64,000 bases of DNA from JALZAI01 sp038207565 (GTDB lineage: Bacteria; Actinomycetota; Actinomycetes; Mycobacteriales; Jatrophihabitantaceae): contig JBBQZQ010000003.1 of the NCBI GenBank assembly GCA_038207565.1, forward strand, positions 98,583 to 162,582, written 5' to 3'. Positions 53,455 to 60,932 of the stretch are shown here, piece by piece; position 1 is the stretch's first letter; each line of letters begins with the position of its first letter. The translations under genes were made by a program, and so were the position numbers. Under the pieces are notes generated by a model. It was not told the DNA's origin and made no database searches. It saw only the letters and a list, made by a program, of their open reading frames with translations.

Positions 53455-54411
53455 GTGAGTGAGCGCAGCACGGCCATGCACCCGCTGGCCTATATCCCGA
53501 GCCCCATGCAGAGCGTGTGGCATCTCGGGCCGCTCCCGATCCGCGCCTATGCACTGTGCATCGTCGCCGGCATCCTGGTCGCGCTCTGGCTGGCGGCTCG
53601 ACGCCTCGAGGCGCGCGGCGGCAAGCGCGACGACGTCTGGGACGTCGCGGGCTGGGCCATCGTCTTCGGCATCATCGGTGGCCGGCTTTACCACGTCATC
53701 TCCGATCCGGAGCTCTACTTCGCGTCGGGCAAGAACCCGGTCAACGCGTTCAAGATTTGGGACGGCGGGCTCGGCATCTGGGGCGCGATCGCGTTGGGCA
53801 CCCTCGGAGCCTGGATCGGGTGCCGCCGCAAGAACATCTCGCTGAAGGTGTTCGCCGACGCGGCCGCGCCCGGAACGCTGCTCGCCCAGGGCATCGGGCG
53901 CTGGGGCAACTGGTTCAACAACGAGCTCTACGGCGGCCCGACCAGCGTGCCGTGGAAGCTGCAGATACACAACATCGACGTCGTCAGCGGCCAAGCCCAA
54001 CTCGACCCGTCCGGACACGCCGTGGTGCTCGGCTACTTCCAGCCGACGTTCCTCTACGAATCGTTGTGGGACATCGCGATCGCGCTGGTCATCCTGGGCC
54101 TCGATCGCCGGTTCCGGATCGGGCGCGGCAATGTCATGGCGCTCTACGTCATGGGATACACGCTCGGACGAGTGTGGATCGAGGCGCTGCGGTCCGACCA
54201 TGCCAATCACATCCTCGGGCTGCGCCTGAACGTCTGGACCAGCATCCTCGTCTTCGCCGCCGCGCTTGTCTGGTTCGTCCGGCACGGCGGGCTGCACGCC
54301 GAGCGGGAGGCAACTCCCTACACCGGTGTCCGCGCAATGCCGATCGACCCCGAGCCGGACACGGCAGAGCCGGAAGTGAAGGTGGAACCCGATGGCCGAC
54401 ACGACGAGTGA
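53455..54411 (+). CDS. lgt: Prolipoprotein diacylglyceryl transferase
   Basis: Lgt attaches diacylglycerol to the lipobox cysteine. The 318-residue membrane protein has about seven segments and signatures IGGRLYHVI, GIGRWGNWFNNELYGGPT and FQPTFLYESLWD. The GTG at 53455 is the longest start; ATG 53476 (MHPLAYIPSPM) is equally good. The C-terminal tail (about 265-318) is hydrophilic and acidic. It overlaps the next gene by 20 bp. Confidence 0.95.
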   Translation: MSERSTAMHPLAYIPSPMQSVWHLGPLPIRAYALCIVAGILVALWLAARRLEARGGKRDDVWDVAGWAIVFGIIGGRLYHVISDPELYFASGKNPVNAFKIWDGGLGIWGAIALGTLGAWIGCRRKNISLKVFADAAAPGTLLAQGIGRWGNWFNNELYGGPTSVPWKLQIHNIDVVSGQAQLDPSGHAVVLGYFQPTFLYESLWDIAIALVILGLDRRFRIGRGNVMALYVMGYTLGRVWIEALRSDHANHILGLRLNVWTSILVFAAALVWFVRHGGLHAEREATPYTGVRAMPIDPEPDTAEPEVKVEPDGRHDE

Positions 54412-55141
54412 CAAGATGGACCCGACGAACCTGCCGGATCTGCCGGTGAGCGAGATTCAGCACGAGCACCGCGACGTCACTGGCGGTTGGCTGCGCCCGA
54501 CCGTGTTCGGCATGATGGACGGGCTGGTGTCGAACTTCGCGCTCATAGTCGGCTTCGCCGGTGGCCGCGCTCAGCCCTCGACGGTCGCGCTGGCCGGGCT
54601 CGCCGGGCTTGCGGCGGGCGCGTTCTCCATGGCCACCGGCGAGTACATCTCGGTGCAGAGCCAGAACGAGTCGACGAAGGCCGAGTTGGTGATCGAGCAG
54701 CGCGAGCTGCACGTCAACGCCGAGGCGGAGTTGTCCGAGCTCGCACAGTCCTACGTCTCGCGCGGGGTCGATCCTGATGTCGCCGAGGCCTTCGCCCGCC
54801 AGATTACCCGCGACCCGCACCAGGCTCTGATCGTGCACGCGCAGGAGGAGCTGGGCGTCGACCCGACGCAGCTGCCCAGTCCCGTGACGGCGTCGGTGTC
54901 GTCGTTCCTCGCATTCTGCGTCGGTGCGTTCATCCCGTTGCTGCCCTACCTGTTGGGCGCGACATCCGCCCTGGCATCGACCGTGCTCGCGGTCCTCGCA
55001 CTGTTCGGAGCAGGCGCTCTGGCGTCGCGCTTCACCGTGCGAAGCTGGGCATACGCGGGCGGACGGCAACTGCTCTTCGGTGCGCTGGCGGCAGTGGTGA
55101 CCTACGGGGTCGGCTCGCTGTTCCACGTCTCGGCCGGTTGA
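54392..55141 (+). CDS. VIT1/CCC1-family Fe/Mn transporter
   Basis: The 249-residue protein has the family pattern: an N-terminal cytosolic part, GMMDGLVSNFALIVGFAGG and AFSMATGEYISVQSQNE as the first two segments, a cytosolic metal-binding loop rich in Glu (about 90-160), then three more membrane segments. VIT1-type proteins move Fe or Mn by proton exchange. The stop codon is inside the first unit of a 17-nt tandem array. Confidence 0.9.
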   Translation: MADTTSDKMDPTNLPDLPVSEIQHEHRDVTGGWLRPTVFGMMDGLVSNFALIVGFAGGRAQPSTVALAGLAGLAAGAFSMATGEYISVQSQNESTKAELVIEQRELHVNAEAELSELAQSYVSRGVDPDVAEAFARQITRDPHQALIVHAQEELGVDPTQLPSPVTASVSSFLAFCVGAFIPLLPYLLGATSALASTVLAVLALFGAGALASRFTVRSWAYAGGRQLLFGALAAVVTYGVGSLFHVSAG

Positions 55142-55217
55142 TCCGCAGAGCCGGTTGATCCGCAGAGCCGGTTGATCGGCAGAGCCGGCTGATCCGCAGA
55201 GCCGGCTGATCCGCAGA
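55133..55217. repeat. Five tandem 17-nt units at the VIT1-like gene's end
   Basis: GCCGGTTGATCCGCAGA recurs at 55133, 55150, 55167, 55184 and 55201, with one or two changes. The first unit holds the last codons and the stop of the transporter gene, suggesting expansion from the gene end. Confidence 0.93.
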
Positions 55218-55244
55218 CCGGGGGCCGGATCGCGATCCTGAGCC

Positions 55245-55274
55245 TTGTCATACCGACCGGTCGGTCGGTAGCGT
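55245..55274 (+). promoter_or_regulatory. Promoter and TetR-type operator for the acyl-CoA cluster
   Basis: ACCGACCGGTCGGT (55252-55265) is a perfect palindrome, extended by another CGGT. It lies between TTGTCA (55245) and TAGCGT (55269), an 18-bp spaced promoter. The GTG of the next gene is only nine bases past the -10, so the mRNA may be leaderless. The TetR encoded at 57549 is the likely binder. Confidence 0.65.
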
Positions 55275-55282
55275 CCGCAGGC

Positions 55283-56302
55283 GTGACGGATTTACCAGGA
55301 GTCGACCTCGGCGCGTTGACCCGGTGGCTGGACACCGCCAAGCCCGGACTGCGGCAGGGCGAGCTGTCCGGCGATGTCATCGCCGGGGGCAAGTCGAACC
55401 TGACCTACCGCATCACCGACGGCCAGCAGCGGTGGGCGTTGCGTCGACCGCCGCTCGCGCACGTGCTGCCGACTGCGCACGACATGGTTCGCGAGTTCCG
55501 GGTGATCAGTGCGGTCGCGCCGACGAGCGTGCCGGTGGCCGATGCGATCGCGCTGTGTGAGGACGCGGACGTCCTGGGCGCCCCGTTCTACCTGATGTCG
55601 TTCGTCGACGGGGTCGTGCTCGACCATCCTCGTGAGATCGCCGGCCTGGACCAGGCCACCGCGCGGCGCACCTGCGAGCAGTTGATCGACACCCTCGTCG
55701 ACCTGCACGCGGTCGATCCTGCGGCGGTCGGACTTGCCGACTTCGGCCGGCCGGACGGCTTCCTCGCGCGTCAGGTCCGGCGCTGGCACGGCCAGTGGCA
55801 GGCATCGGAAACCGAGCCGCGACCCGAACTCGCCGAACTGCTCGACCGCCTCACCGCGACGATGCCGCAACAGAGCCCGTCCTCGATCGTGCACGGCGAT
55901 TACCGCCTGACCAACGTGATGTTCCGGCCCGACCTTTCCGGCATCGCCGCCGTCGTCGACTGGGAGATGGCGGCGCTCGGCGACCCGCTCACCGACGTGG
56001 GCCTGCTGGTCGTCTACCAGACGCTGTCGGCCGACGACGATTTCGTGATGCCACGCATGAGTCCGGACGACGGATTCCTCACGGCCGACGAACTTGTCGC
56101 GCGCTACGACGAACGCTCCGAGCGCGATCTCACCCACCTCGACTGGTACGTCGGGTTCGGCTATTTCAAGCTGGCTGTCGTCGCGGAGGGCATCCACAAC
56201 CGCTTCGTTCAGGGCAAGACGGTGGGCGAGGGCTTCGCCCACTTCGGCCCGGCGGTCCCGGGACTGCTGCGAGCCGCCCTGCAGTCAGTGGCCGCCAGGT
56301 AG
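55283..56302 (+). CDS. Phosphotransferase of the APH/ACAD10 type
   Basis: The 339-residue protein has a kinase-like fold: GGKSNLTYRITDG, the Brenner-like IVHGDYRLTNVMF with catalytic Asp, and VVDWEMAALGDPLTDVG as the metal motif. In mammals this domain is fused to an acyl-CoA dehydrogenase (ACAD10/11); here an ACAD gene is next, 12 bp away, so it probably phosphorylates hydroxyacyl substrates. Antibiotic resistance is less likely. Start GTG 55283. Confidence 0.88.
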   Translation: MTDLPGVDLGALTRWLDTAKPGLRQGELSGDVIAGGKSNLTYRITDGQQRWALRRPPLAHVLPTAHDMVREFRVISAVAPTSVPVADAIALCEDADVLGAPFYLMSFVDGVVLDHPREIAGLDQATARRTCEQLIDTLVDLHAVDPAAVGLADFGRPDGFLARQVRRWHGQWQASETEPRPELAELLDRLTATMPQQSPSSIVHGDYRLTNVMFRPDLSGIAAVVDWEMAALGDPLTDVGLLVVYQTLSADDDFVMPRMSPDDGFLTADELVARYDERSERDLTHLDWYVGFGYFKLAVVAEGIHNRFVQGKTVGEGFAHFGPAVPGLLRAALQSVAAR

Positions 56303-56314
56303 AGAGGTAGGACG

Positions 56315-57541
56315 ATGCACTTCGCGCACAGCGAGCGTTCCGAGGCACTGCAGCACGAAGTCCGGCAGTTCCTGGACGAGCACGTGTACCCCGCCGAGCA
56401 CGAGTTCGAACAGCAGGCGGCGGCCAATCGCGCGGCAGGGCAGCCGTTCCGCACCCCGGAGCTGCTCGCCGGGCTCAAGGACGAGGCACGCCAACGCGGT
56501 CTGTGGAACCTGTTCCTGCCGGACGAGCGGTACGGGGCGGGCCTGTCGGTGCTCGACTACGCACCGATCGCCGAACTGACCGGTCGGTCGCTCGCGATCG
56601 CGCCCGAGGCCATGAACTGCGCCGCGCCGGACACCGGCAACATGGAACTGCTCGCGATGTTCGCCACCGACAAGCAGGTGGAGCAGTGGCTGCGTCCCCT
56701 GCTCGCCGGTGAGATCCGGTCCTGCTTCTCGATGACCGAGCCGGGCGTCGCGTCCTCCGACGCCACGAACATCTCCGCGACCATCACGCCAGACGGCGAC
56801 GACTACGTCGTGAACGGCACCAAGTGGTGGTCGTCCGGTGCGATGCGCCCCGAGTGCAAGCTCGCGATCGTCATGGGCGTGAGTGACCCCGACACCGACC
56901 GCCACCGCCGCCACTCGATGATCCTCGTCCCGCTGGACTCACCGGGCGTCACGCTGCAGCGTTCGACGACGGTGTTCGGCTACGACGACGGTTCGCACGG
57001 CGGGCACGCCGTCATCGATTTCGATCACGTGCGGCTCCCCTCGGCGAACCTGCTCGGCCCGCAGGGCGGCGGCTTCATGATGGCGCAGGCTCGGCTGGGT
57101 CCGGGCCGCATCCACCACTGCATGCGCAGTCTCGGGATGGCTGAGCGTGCGCTCGAGCTGATGTGTACGCGCGTCGGTTCGCGCGAGACGTTCGGGCAGC
57201 CGATCGCCCGCCACGGGGTCGTCCAGGAATGGATCGCCGAGTCACGCATGGCGATCGAGCAGGCCCGGTTGCTGGTGCTTAAGGCCGCCTGGCTGATCGA
57301 CACCGTCGGTGCCAAGGGCGCACGCAGCGAGGTCGCGGCGATCAAGGTGGCGGCACCGCGAGCGGCGTCCTGGGTCTTGGACAAGGCAATCCAGGCGCAC
57401 GGTGCCGCCGGCGTCTCCGGGGACACCCCCTTGGCCGAGATGTGGGCGCAATTGCGCACGTTGCGCCTGGCCGACGGTCCCGACGAGGTGCACCTGCGTT
57501 CCATCGCCCGCGAGGAACTGCGCGCGTACAACGCCGGATGA
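56315..57541 (+). CDS. Acyl-CoA dehydrogenase, ACAD10/11-like
   Basis: The 408-residue flavoenzyme would oxidise acyl-CoA to enoyl-CoA. It has CFSMTEPGVASSDATNI, a beta domain with GTKWWSSGAM, and the C-terminal RETFGQPIARHGVVQEWIAES. The likely catalytic base is in the HGAAGVSGDTPLAEMWAQLR region. The gene is in an operon with the phosphotransferase and, 7 bp later, a TetR gene. AGAGAGGTAGG gives its ribosome site. Confidence 0.93.
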   Translation: MHFAHSERSEALQHEVRQFLDEHVYPAEHEFEQQAAANRAAGQPFRTPELLAGLKDEARQRGLWNLFLPDERYGAGLSVLDYAPIAELTGRSLAIAPEAMNCAAPDTGNMELLAMFATDKQVEQWLRPLLAGEIRSCFSMTEPGVASSDATNISATITPDGDDYVVNGTKWWSSGAMRPECKLAIVMGVSDPDTDRHRRHSMILVPLDSPGVTLQRSTTVFGYDDGSHGGHAVIDFDHVRLPSANLLGPQGGGFMMAQARLGPGRIHHCMRSLGMAERALELMCTRVGSRETFGQPIARHGVVQEWIAESRMAIEQARLLVLKAAWLIDTVGAKGARSEVAAIKVAAPRAASWVLDKAIQAHGAAGVSGDTPLAEMWAQLRTLRLADGPDEVHLRSIAREELRAYNAG

Positions 57542-57548
57542 TCTTGAC

Positions 57549-58130
57549 ATGACGAGCGGTACCGGGACGCGCGAGCGGGTGCTCGACGCGGCCGTCGACC
57601 TGTTCGCGCGGCAGGGCTACGACGCCACGAGCGTCGCCCAGGTGATCGATCGGGCCGGGTCGACCAAAGGCGGCTTCTACCATCACTTCGCGAGCAAGGA
57701 AGCGCTGCTGTTCGAGGTGTACGGCGATCTCATCGCCAGCCAGCTCGAGCACCTGGCCGCCATCCTGGCCGAGCGCGTGACGCCGGCCGAGACGCTGCGC
57801 GCGATCATCGTGGACCTCGTCGAGACCACGTCTGCGAGCGCGCAACGGGCGCTGGTGTTCTCGAGGGAGCTCGACAAGCTCGGCGACGAGCGCACTGCCG
57901 AGTACCGCGCGGCGCGCCGTCGCTATCACGACAGCGTGCGACGCCTGATCCGGCGCGGTCAGGCGTCGGGCGCCTTCGCCGCCGTCGCCCCCGCGGACAT
58001 CGTCACGTTCACGATCTTCGGGGTCATCAACGAGTTGCCGCTCTGGTACCGGCCCACCGGCCGCAAGAAACCCGCCCAGATCGGCCACGAACTGGCCGAT
58101 GTCGTTCTCGCTGCCCTGGAGGTCCGCTGA
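57549..58130 (+). CDS. TetR regulator of the acyl-CoA cluster
   Basis: The 193-residue protein has a helix-turn-helix (about 8-55) with RERVLDAAVDLFARQGYDATSVAQVIDRAGSTKGGFYHHFASKE, then an effector domain. The last member of the operon started at 55283, it probably represses the operon via the CCGACCGGTCGG palindrome. Ligands of such proteins are often acyl-CoAs. ATG 57549; the frame extends upstream into the ACAD gene. Confidence 0.93.
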   Translation: MTSGTGTRERVLDAAVDLFARQGYDATSVAQVIDRAGSTKGGFYHHFASKEALLFEVYGDLIASQLEHLAAILAERVTPAETLRAIIVDLVETTSASAQRALVFSRELDKLGDERTAEYRAARRRYHDSVRRLIRRGQASGAFAAVAPADIVTFTIFGVINELPLWYRPTGRKKPAQIGHELADVVLAALEVR

Positions 58131-58139
58131 TGTCCCACC

Positions 58140-58194
58140 TTCTCCCCGCCGGTGACCGGCTGCCCCCCCCCGACGCGACCACGAGCGGGGAAAA
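58140..58194. repeat. 55-nt family C palindrome, degenerate copy 2
   Basis: It begins TTCTCCCCGCCGGTGACCGG and ends AGCGGGGAAAA, of the same length as 5168-5222. The arms match the other copy at most outer positions; the centre has a C-run. It lies between tetR and the LLM gene. Confidence 0.72.
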
Positions 58195-58218
58195 CAGCGG
58201 CGGGACGGGGGCCGGCTG

Positions 58219-59187
58219 ATGGGGTGGGGTCTCACTGTCCCGCAGCTCGGACTACCGCTGCTCGAGCACGCCGAGCTGGTGCGCAGGTTGCCGGACTTCG
58301 GCTACACCGACATCTGGTCGGCCGAGACAAACGGGACCGACGCGTTCACGCCGCTAACGCTGGCCTCGACCTGGGAGCCGACGCTGCGCCTGGGCACGGC
58401 CATCGTCCCCGTCTTCACGCGCGGGCCGGCGCTCATCGCGATGTCGGCGGCGTCGATGGCGGCTGTCGCGCCGGGGCGGTTCGTCCTGGGCCTCGGCGCG
58501 TCCAGCCCGGTGATCGTCGGCAACTGGAACGGCATCGACTTCGCCGAACCCTTCAAACGAACGCGCGACGTGCTGCGCGCGGTCAAGACCGCCTTAGCCG
58601 GCGACCGCGTCGACGGCGAGTTCGACACCTTCACCGTGCAGCGCTTCAAGCTGGAACAGGCGCCGGCCGCGCCGCCGCCGATCATGCTCGCCGCGCTGCG
58701 TCCGCAGATGCTGCGCCTGGCCGGGCGTGAGGCCGACGGCGTGATCCTGAACTGGCTGGCCTCCTACGACGTCACGCGCTGCCTCGACTCGGTGGCCAAT
58801 CCGGACGCCGACGTGATCGCGCGAATCTTCGTGTGCCCGTCCGCCGACCCGCAGTACGCGCGCACCCTCGGCCGCACGCTGATCTCGACCTACCTCACCG
58901 TCCCGGCCTACGCCGCTTTCCACGACTGGTTGGGACGCGGCGACGCCATGCGCCGGATGCACGACATCTGGGCGACCGGCGACCGCAAGGGTGCTGCCGC
59001 CGCGGTCCCGGACGAGGTGGTCGACGATCTGGTGATCCACGGCAGCCCGGAGGACTGCCGTGAGCAGGTGCAGGCCTACGCCGAGGCGGGCGTAAGGACA
59101 CCGGTGATCGCGATGTTGCCCACCCCCGAGACAGCGACCCCCGAGGGCATCACCGATGCCGTCCGACGGATGGGACAGGTTTCCTGA
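58219..59187 (+). CDS. LLM-class (F420-type) oxidoreductase
   Basis: The 322-residue protein is a luciferase-like TIM barrel, with GLTVPQLGLPLLEH, GYTDIWSAETNGTDAF, LRLGTAIVPVFTRGPALIAM and FVLGLGASSP. Such enzymes use F420 or FMN; F420 is likely in an actinobacterium. The substrate is unknown. The start overlaps no gene, but its stop overlaps the SDR ATG. Confidence 0.9.
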   Translation: MGWGLTVPQLGLPLLEHAELVRRLPDFGYTDIWSAETNGTDAFTPLTLASTWEPTLRLGTAIVPVFTRGPALIAMSAASMAAVAPGRFVLGLGASSPVIVGNWNGIDFAEPFKRTRDVLRAVKTALAGDRVDGEFDTFTVQRFKLEQAPAAPPPIMLAALRPQMLRLAGREADGVILNWLASYDVTRCLDSVANPDADVIARIFVCPSADPQYARTLGRTLISTYLTVPAYAAFHDWLGRGDAMRRMHDIWATGDRKGAAAAVPDEVVDDLVIHGSPEDCREQVQAYAEAGVRTPVIAMLPTPETATPEGITDAVRRMGQVS

Positions 59188-59936
59188 TGGACGTCCGGGG
59201 CAAGATCGTTGTCGTGACCGGGGCTGCTAGCGGCATCGGCGCCGCCCTGGCGCAGCGTTTCACCTCTGACGGGGCCGAAGCGGTGGTGCGCGCCGATCTC
59301 GCGGCCGGCGACGCGGTCGTGGCCTGCGACGTCAGCGATCGTGCGGCGATCGACGCGCTCGTCGCGGGCACGATTGCCGACCACGGGCGAATCGACCTGT
59401 TCTGCTCGAACGCCGGCATCACCACCGGGCTCGGCATCGATGACGACCCGATGGATGTGTGGCACAAGGCGTTCGACATCAACGTGCTCGCCCACGTGCA
59501 CGCGGCCCGCGCGGTCGTCCCGCACATGCTCGAACGCGGCAGCGGTTACCTGCTCAACACCGCGTCCGCCGCGGGGTTACTGACCTCACCGGGCGACGCG
59601 CCGTACACGGTGACCAAGCACGGCGCGGTCGCGTTCGCGGAGTGGCTGAGCGTGACTTACGGCGGCCGTGGCATCGGCGTCAGCGTCCTCTGCCCGCTGG
59701 GCGTCTCGACCCCGCTGCTGATGGGCCCGCTGGACGAGGGAAATGCCGCAGCCCGTGCCGTGGCGGCGTCCGGGGACATCGTGACCGCCGAGCATGTAGC
59801 CGACGTCGTCGTGGCGGGCCTTGCCGCACAGACCTTCCTGATCCTGCCGCACCCCGAGGTGGGTACGTTCTGGGCACAGAAGGCGTCTGATCCGAATCGC
59901 TGGCTGGCGGGAGTCCGCCGGCTCGTTTCACGCTGA
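59187..59936 (+). CDS. Short-chain dehydrogenase/reductase
   Basis: The 249-residue SDR has the cofactor loop VVVTGAASGIGAALAQ, NAG in SNAGITTGLG, and an active site with YTVTKHG: tyrosine and lysine are in place, with serine in LNTASAAG. The substrate is unknown. One-base overlap with the LLM gene and 14 bp from the next SDR suggest one operon. Confidence 0.92.
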   Translation: MDVRGKIVVVTGAASGIGAALAQRFTSDGAEAVVRADLAAGDAVVACDVSDRAAIDALVAGTIADHGRIDLFCSNAGITTGLGIDDDPMDVWHKAFDINVLAHVHAARAVVPHMLERGSGYLLNTASAAGLLTSPGDAPYTVTKHGAVAFAEWLSVTYGGRGIGVSVLCPLGVSTPLLMGPLDEGNAAARAVAASGDIVTAEHVADVVVAGLAAQTFLILPHPEVGTFWAQKASDPNRWLAGVRRLVSR

Positions 59937-59950
59937 AGGGAATCACCAAC

Positions 59951-60715
59951 ATGCCAGGTGTACGGGACCGCATCGCACTCGTGACCGGAGGCGCGCAGGG
60001 CATCGGCGCCGAGATCGCGAAGCGACTCGCGTCCGACGGCGCCAAGGTCGGCGTACTCGATCTGCGGCAGGACGCCGCTCAGGCCGTCGTCGACGAGATC
60101 TCCGCGGCGGGCGGGAAGGCGCTGGCGCTGGGCGCCGACGTGTCCCAGCGCGACCAGGTGCAGGCCGCGGTCGACACCCTAGTGGGTGAGTACGGCGGGT
60201 TGCAGATCCTGGTCAACAACGCCGGCGTGCTGCGCGACAACCTGCTGTTCAAGATGACCGACGACGATTGGACGATGGTCATCGAGGTGCACCTGCGAGG
60301 CGCCTTTTTGTGCAGCCAGATCGCCCAGAAGCACATGGTTGAGGCGAGATACGGCCGGATCGTGTGCATGTCGTCCACCTCGGCGCTCGGCAACCGTGGT
60401 CAGAGCAACTACTCGACCGCCAAGGCCGGGCTGCAGGGGCTGACCAAGACGCTCGCGATCGAGCTCGGCCCCTTCGGCGTCACCGCCAACGCGATCGCGC
60501 CCGGTTTCATCGAGACGGCGATGACGAAGGCGACCGCGGAGCGGACCGGGACCACGATCGAAGCCATGCGCGAGAACGTGGCGGCAGTGGTGCCGGTCCG
60601 CCGCGGCGGCGTCCCGGCCGACATCGCCAACATGGTCGCCTTCTTCGCCGGCGAGGAGGCGGGTTACGTCACCGGGCAGGTCATCTACGTCGACGGTGGA
60701 CGCGGCCTGCTCTGA
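59951..60715 (+). CDS. FabG-like 3-oxoacyl-ACP/CoA reductase
   Basis: The 254-residue SDR has ALVTGGAQGIGAEIAK, NNAGVLRDNLLFKMTDDDW and the triad in SSTSALGNRGQSNYSTAKAG, and ends GQVIYVDGGRGLL, typical of FabG. In this context (acyl-CoA dehydrogenase, LLM, SDR) it is likely a beta-oxidation-type hydroxyacyl dehydrogenase, rather than the FabG of fatty-acid synthesis. AAGGGAA at 59936 is its ribosome site. Confidence 0.92.
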   Translation: MPGVRDRIALVTGGAQGIGAEIAKRLASDGAKVGVLDLRQDAAQAVVDEISAAGGKALALGADVSQRDQVQAAVDTLVGEYGGLQILVNNAGVLRDNLLFKMTDDDWTMVIEVHLRGAFLCSQIAQKHMVEARYGRIVCMSSTSALGNRGQSNYSTAKAGLQGLTKTLAIELGPFGVTANAIAPGFIETAMTKATAERTGTTIEAMRENVAAVVPVRRGGVPADIANMVAFFAGEEAGYVTGQVIYVDGGRGLL

Positions 60716-60730
60716 CAGCACCGGGAGGTC

Positions 60731-60781
60731 TTGGCCCCGTAGCAGGGTCGCCGCGGCGTGTCGCGCCTGCTGCGGGGCCAA
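60731..60781. repeat. Family A palindrome copy 3
   Basis: This 51-nt element begins TTGGCCCCGTAGCAGGGTC and ends GCGCCTGCTGCGGGGCCAA; the centre differs from copies 1 and 2 but the ends and length are the same. Position: 15 bp after the SDR stop. Confidence 0.88.
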
Positions 60782-60888
60782 GAGTCAGGGGCCCGACGTT
60801 CGCTGGGGCCACGAGTCAGGGCGACGGCGTCTGGGGCCACGAGTCAGGGCGGCGGCGTCTGAGGCCACGAGTCAGGGCGGCGGCCCGG
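60774..60888. repeat. Tandem array of 28-nt units after family A copy 3
   Basis: Three 28-nt units starting GGGGCCACGAGTCAGGGCG (60805, 60833, 60861) follow a first 31-nt unit that begins inside the palindrome's right end (GGGGCCAAGAGTCAGGGG, 60774). The region before ffh is otherwise empty. Confidence 0.9.
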
Positions 60889-60932
60889 GCCGCCACGTAT
60901 CCTGGGTCTTCCGTCCACGGTTAGGACCTCTC

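Noticed and set aside
51356..53458. 700-codon plus-strand frame over trpA and the quinone oxidoreductase
   Set aside because: It runs through trpA in the wrong frame, an intergenic array and the antisense of the oxidoreductase; no family content.
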